Below, piece after piece: positions 44,693 through 48,791 of a stretch of DNA of 48,791 nt. A program made the translations under genes and the position numbers. Under the pieces are notes generated by a model. That model was given only the letters and a program-made list of their open reading frames with translations, was not told where the DNA came from and did no database searches. The DNA is from Guillardia theta CCMP2712 (lineage: Eukaryota; Cryptophyceae; Pyrenomonadales; Geminigeraceae), in contig NW_005434438.1 in NCBI RefSeq assembly GCF_000315625.1, forward strand, positions 5,100 to 53,890, read 5' to 3'. Each line of letters starts with the position of its first letter. Within the stretch, counting starts at the first letter, position 1.

Positions 44693-47600
44693 TCAAGCCT
44701 CCTCTGACTCCTCTGCAGCAGCTGCTGCTGCTGCAGCTGCTGCTGCTTCCTTCAACCTGTCAGACTCAGCTGCATTCTGTTGGCTTATCCTCTTGTGCTC
44801 TGTCTGGAGCATAGCTGTCACCTTCTGCCTGTGGTAGCAGAGGATGTTGTGTAATGAAACGTCCTGCATCTCAATCATTGGAGGATCCCGTCCTGCAAGC
44901 CTTTCCAGGTTTGCATTCCATTTGCCTTCATCTGCCTCTTTCACTGCTAAGAGCAATTCACCAACTATCTCCTCATCCTCATAGTTCACTTGCTGAGACG
45001 GCGACTCTGAGTTTTCATCCTCCACGTCAATAAGCACGACCTCAATCGTTGCAAGAGCCTCCGTCAAGGATTTAAGGAAGTCTCCACCCTTGGCGATGAC
45101 ATCAAGCAGCTTAGAGCGTGATTCCAGGAACGATCCTTCCTCTTTTGAGAACCACTTGTTGCAGCTCTCAACGGTAGCGGAAGACATATCTTGCATGAGC
45201 AGATTCAAGCTGCTCTCACGCGCCTGCTTGTTTTCCTCGCGGCTTTGCCGGTGAGCCTCCCAGACGGCGTCGAGCTCTGTCGCCTCTCTCTCTTCCATTT
45301 CTTCTTGAGCCTTCCAGTCTTCAGAAAGCTGAACGTGACTGGGATAGCCCTCGGCGGCTTCCAGATCGCGTTTCACAAGGGGTTCAGCAGGAGGACAGCC
45401 AACAAGATACTCTTTGAGATAGTCTGCCCACGACTGCTCTTCCTCTTTTTGCGGGGGCCAGGACGTGGTCTCTCCTTCTTCCTCCGCCTCAGTTCCTTGA
45501 GGCTCTGCAGGAGCAGCAGCATCGTCTGAGCTTGGCAGCTTGTTCTGCTTCCTCATGGCAAGCACGAAAGCTTCTTGGTTCTGGTTTGTCCGGCACTCGG
45601 CGGTGAAAGCATCGATTTTCTCTTCCTTGGTTGTGTTTTCAGAGATCAAACCGTCAGGACTGATAGAAGTGAGGATGCGGAGGGACCAGAAAGGTTCTTG
45701 CCCTGGCTCTTCGATGTCATTCGTCACGTATTCTGCCTCCCCTTTCTCCACTCGTTCCTTCCCCTCCTCTTGTGCGCTTTCGTCTAAAGCCCTTTCACCT
45801 GCAGCTTCCTCATTTTTCTCGTCCACTGCTGCTTCTTCCTCCGCTGATTCTATTGAGCCCTCAGCCTTGGTCTTCGGTGCCATCATTACTAGTGGACGGC
45901 GGGCAACAAGATGAGCGATCAGGAGATAGACTATGTCCTCTGCTGGGGGAATGCAGGCCTCAAAAATCTCACAGCAATTGAGATCCTGAGCTTCGAGGAG
46001 GGGGGTAGTCACAAGCTTCCCGTCCTTCTCTATAGTCTTAACCTCCTCGTTGGAGGCCTCGTCCCTGCTGTGCGTGTGCCAGACCTGATCTTTCCGTGTT
46101 GCGATGAGCGACAACCTCAGCTCAGCCGGAGAGAAGGAGCGAAGGAAGACGGAGAAGTAGACTAGTCCAGTCTCGTCCTTGGGCTCGATCTGGTAGCGGA
46201 AGAGCTCGTTGCTGTAGTTGGGTACGAAGTAACCGTTGGCGTCAAGCACTTGGTCGCTTGCCAGGCCCTCCATAGTGACCTCGCAAGAGCTTAGGACAGC
46301 AAGACTCCAACTGCAAGTTAGAGGGGTCGCCTCTTCTCCCTCTACTGCCAGCGGTGAGGCACCAAAGTAAGACCTTGCGATCAAGATGTAGCCTTCGGCG
46401 GATGCTTGAAGCTTGACCGAGTCAATTTGGTTTTCGTGCTGAAGAAAATTTCGCGGGTGGAGCAGTCAACCAGGACGAGCTGCACAGAGCTGAGAATGTG
46501 CGGGTTGGAGGTTTTGATAATCAGCGAGCAGACACAATCGCCTTGAGGAAGCAGCTTCTGACGAAACCAGATCGTGTCCTTCCTCGGCTCGAGACCCTCT
46601 ACTGTGCCAGAGGAGGAAAGAGACTTGATCCCAACCTTGTCAAAGACACCTTCGAAATTTTTCAGCTCCAACAAACTGTCACTGGATACGCGAAGAACGG
46701 TTCGAAAGCTGCTCGGAAAATCGATGATAAAAATACTCTTTCCTTTGCGAACGCGAAGAAGAAAACTTCTATTAACATCTGTCTCGACCAGCGTCCTGGG
46801 AAGAATTGTAATGGACGGAATAAAGTTCTGCTCCGAAGGCTCTGCCATCTCATTATTCTTGGTCTCAAACATGATCTCCGAGATTGTGATCATACTCGCT
46901 TGACAAGAAGACGAGATAGAGAATAATACATAATCGCTGTCTTCTTTTGTGTTGTCCACGAAAAGCGCAACATGAGAGAGGCCGTCGAAGACAGGTATAG
47001 CATGCTCCTCCTGATCCACTGGAGTCTCAGAGTTTTCAGCTGCTACTTCTTGCCCTAAAAAAACCATGGATGAAAATTCGTAGTCACTATCCTTATGGAA
47101 GAGGATGACATGGGTGAAGTGGGCAAGAAATGACTTCCATGAGCAAGAATGTTTCATATCAACGTTTGGCTTCATCACTTCAGTCTTGAGGCTGATCTTT
47201 GCATCCTCATCTTTGACAACCTCTTGCTCCCCCTTTTCTCGTTGTTCTTCAGTTTCCTCTTGGTTTTCTCCTTCTTGTGAAATTTCTTTTGCTGGAGTGG
47301 AGAGGAGCCAAGAAAGCCTTGCGGCATGGATATCAACCTCATGCGAAAGCTCACCAGTCCAGTTGACATGAATAATGAATGAAGAGTCTTCATTAACATC
47401 CCAGTGCCTCCCTTCTCCTCCGCTCTTTTCATCTCCCTCGCCGGTCGCAAAGCTTGAGATGTACTTGATCCTTTCCTGCGGGTGATTCCCCCACCCAACT
47501 GAGTAACTCTTCCCCGCAGTCATCCGGTTGAGCAAAGTTTGCTTGAATGAAGATTCGCTTGTTTCCAAGAACTCAGGGTGCATTCCAGTCAAGCAAGTGA

Positions 47601-48496
47601 CAAAGAACGAGTACACTTCTCTCTCCAGAATGTTAGGGAACATCTTTTTTCCTACCTCTTCGTCTCCAGAGTCTGCCTTCGTCTGGGTTATCGTCAGAGC
47701 CTTGAGAAGAGCTTTAGTTAGAAGCATGGGCCAGATCTCAGCTTTGTTCTTGACCCGAGGGAGGATGCATTCCTCGCCCTTGCACGGAAGACGGTCATCG
47801 ATGAAAACTTGTCGCCATTGGCCCAACACATGAAGTCGAACAGCATACTTCCCGCTAGGGTTGTAGATTGGGACAGCTTGAGGATTTTGTGGATATATTC
47901 CATCCCAGATGTCTTGTTTCGATGTCATGAGAAATTCTCTGGATGTGTTGATGGCACAGACTAAATGATATAGGAGCCAGTCGTCATGCCGCAGAGGATT
48001 TGAAGAGGCTTTCGTAAAGAATTCCAAGGGTCTGAACTGCTGGAATTTCTTCTGTGCTTTGACAACAACAGGAGGAGGAGGTTCAGATGAATCCTCTGTG
48101 TCTGGAAGGAATATCTTTTGAAACTTTGGCGGTTCTGTAAGGTTCATTGCTCCTGGTCTTTTCCATTCTATCTCTTGCTCATGTTGCCAGCAATCTGGAA
48201 GCAACAAATCACCGTCCGGGTCCTCAAAGGGCTCTGATGCTTCCCATTCCATCGCTTGAAGGTGGTCCAAAGCAAACAGAGGAAACGCTTGTGCTCCTGC
48301 TCGTTGGGTAGCTTCACTAAAGTTCGCTTCCGCAACGGAACTGTGGCAAAAACGATCAGTGGTCATACAGCAAGAAGGGAGTTTGATCAGATCAAGGGCT
48401 TACAATAGAAAGCATCATTAGGGGTTCAGTCTCTCACCATGGAAGCATGTCTCTTGCAGGTCGAAAGGACGTGTCGTTGCCAACCTTCACCACCAT
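44693..48496 (-). CDS. ADGB: Androglobin-like protein with calpain-like domain
   Basis: Three exons (48496-48438, 48340-46486, 46438-44693) give about 1,219 residues. Intron 2 (47 bp) joins two long open frames and restores QIDSVKLQASAEGYILIARSY. The N-terminal 300 residues contain YNPSGKYAVRLHVLGQWRQV, FIDDRLP, LLPR-like ILPRVKNKAEIWPMLLTKALLKAL, matching the calpain-like module of androglobin (animal form: WPMLLSKAI). Beta-rich segments follow (WKSFLAHFTHVILFHKDSDYEF). The C-terminal part is acidic and helical and ends in a 13-Ala run before EESEEA. I see no globin domain or IQ motif, and human androglobin is about 1,667 residues, so this is a shorter, apparently globin-less form. Androglobin is linked to ciliogenesis in animals. 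The gene starts about 130 bp from telomeric repeats. Confidence 0.8.
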
Positions 48497-48631
48497 GGTT
48501 CGACGGTTGGCGACACTTTTTCTCTAGTCTGACAGATGCAGGACACGAGCAGGACAAGGTTTTCTTATAAATCAGGACAAAGTAAATAGTCCATTAGGGG
48601 GCTTATGGGCTGACCTAACCTTGACCTTGGG

Positions 48632-48780
48632 TTTAGGGTTTAGGGTTTAGGGGTTTAGGGTTTAGGGTTTAGGGTTTAGGGGTTTAGGGTTTAGGGTTTA
48701 GGGTTTAGGGTTTAGGGTTTAGGGTTTAGGGTTTAGGGTTTAGGGTTTAGGGTTTAGGGTCTCGGCTCAAGGGTTTAGGG
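48632..48780 (+). repeat. TTTAGGG telomeric repeat array
   Basis: About eighteen TTTAGGG units with two TTTAGGGG variants run from 48632 to 48759, G-rich strand pointing to the right end as expected for a chromosome end. The array is then interrupted by TCTCGGCTCAA, resumes with one unit, and is followed by TTGCTATGTTA at the last bases. TTTAGGG is the plant-type telomere unit found in green plants and several algal groups including cryptophytes. Confidence 0.95.
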
Positions 48781-48791
48781 TTGCTATGTTA

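Noticed and set aside
46381-46384. Frameshift or two separate genes at the overlap of two long minus-strand frames
   Set aside because: A 47-bp GT-AG intron at 46485-46439 joins them in phase, so one gene explains both.

Overview
The window is nuclear DNA from a unicellular alga, most likely a cryptophyte resembling Guillardia theta. Four things point that way. The right end carries plant-type TTTAGGG telomere repeats. Genes are cut by very short introns, mostly 42-65 bp. Several proteins begin with a signal peptide followed by a transit-like stretch, as expected for import into a secondary plastid. Flagellar genes are also present. The species is inferred from these traits, not from a database match. 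Gene models were built by joining exons by hand; where I give exon counts, reading phase closes across every junction unless stated.

Left part (1-12.8 kb): a GAT-rich microsatellite; a broken retrotransposon-hot-spot/Crinkler-type (RHS/CR) gene on the minus strand; a GC-rich dispersed repeat; a five-copy 43/46-bp tandem repeat; a coiled-coil protein gene; and a long minus-strand gene for a double-module peptidase-U32 family protein with a secretory leader. The U32 gene is divergent from CFAP43, a WD40/coiled-coil axonemal protein (12.8-18.2 kb).

Middle (18.5-31.7 kb): a small CENP-B-like helix-turn-helix reading frame; a secretory-leader RRM + WW protein; the nucleolar rRNA-processing protein RRP1/Nop52; an F-box-like/LRR protein; and a leader-bearing NTF2/SnoaL-fold protein. 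Copies of the GC-rich repeat lie between these genes.

Right part (31.7 kb to the end): pyruvate phosphate dikinase in 21 exons, with a signal peptide and an LRGG motif; two divergent CPBP-family intramembrane proteases; a small secreted-type protein with an LGW/LGY motif; two small uncharacterised genes; and an androglobin-like calpain-domain gene that starts about 130 bp from the telomere.

Two functional themes recur. One is organelle-targeted metabolism and processing: PPDK, the U32 protein, CPBP proteases, the NTF2-like protein and possibly the RRM-WW protein. The other is cilia/flagella: CFAP43, the androglobin-like protein and possibly the coiled-coil protein. The main unusual signals are the LRGG motif after signal peptides, the candidate periplastid RNA-processing factor, four GC-AG introns with many AAG 3' splice sites, and the dispersed GC-rich repeat family.
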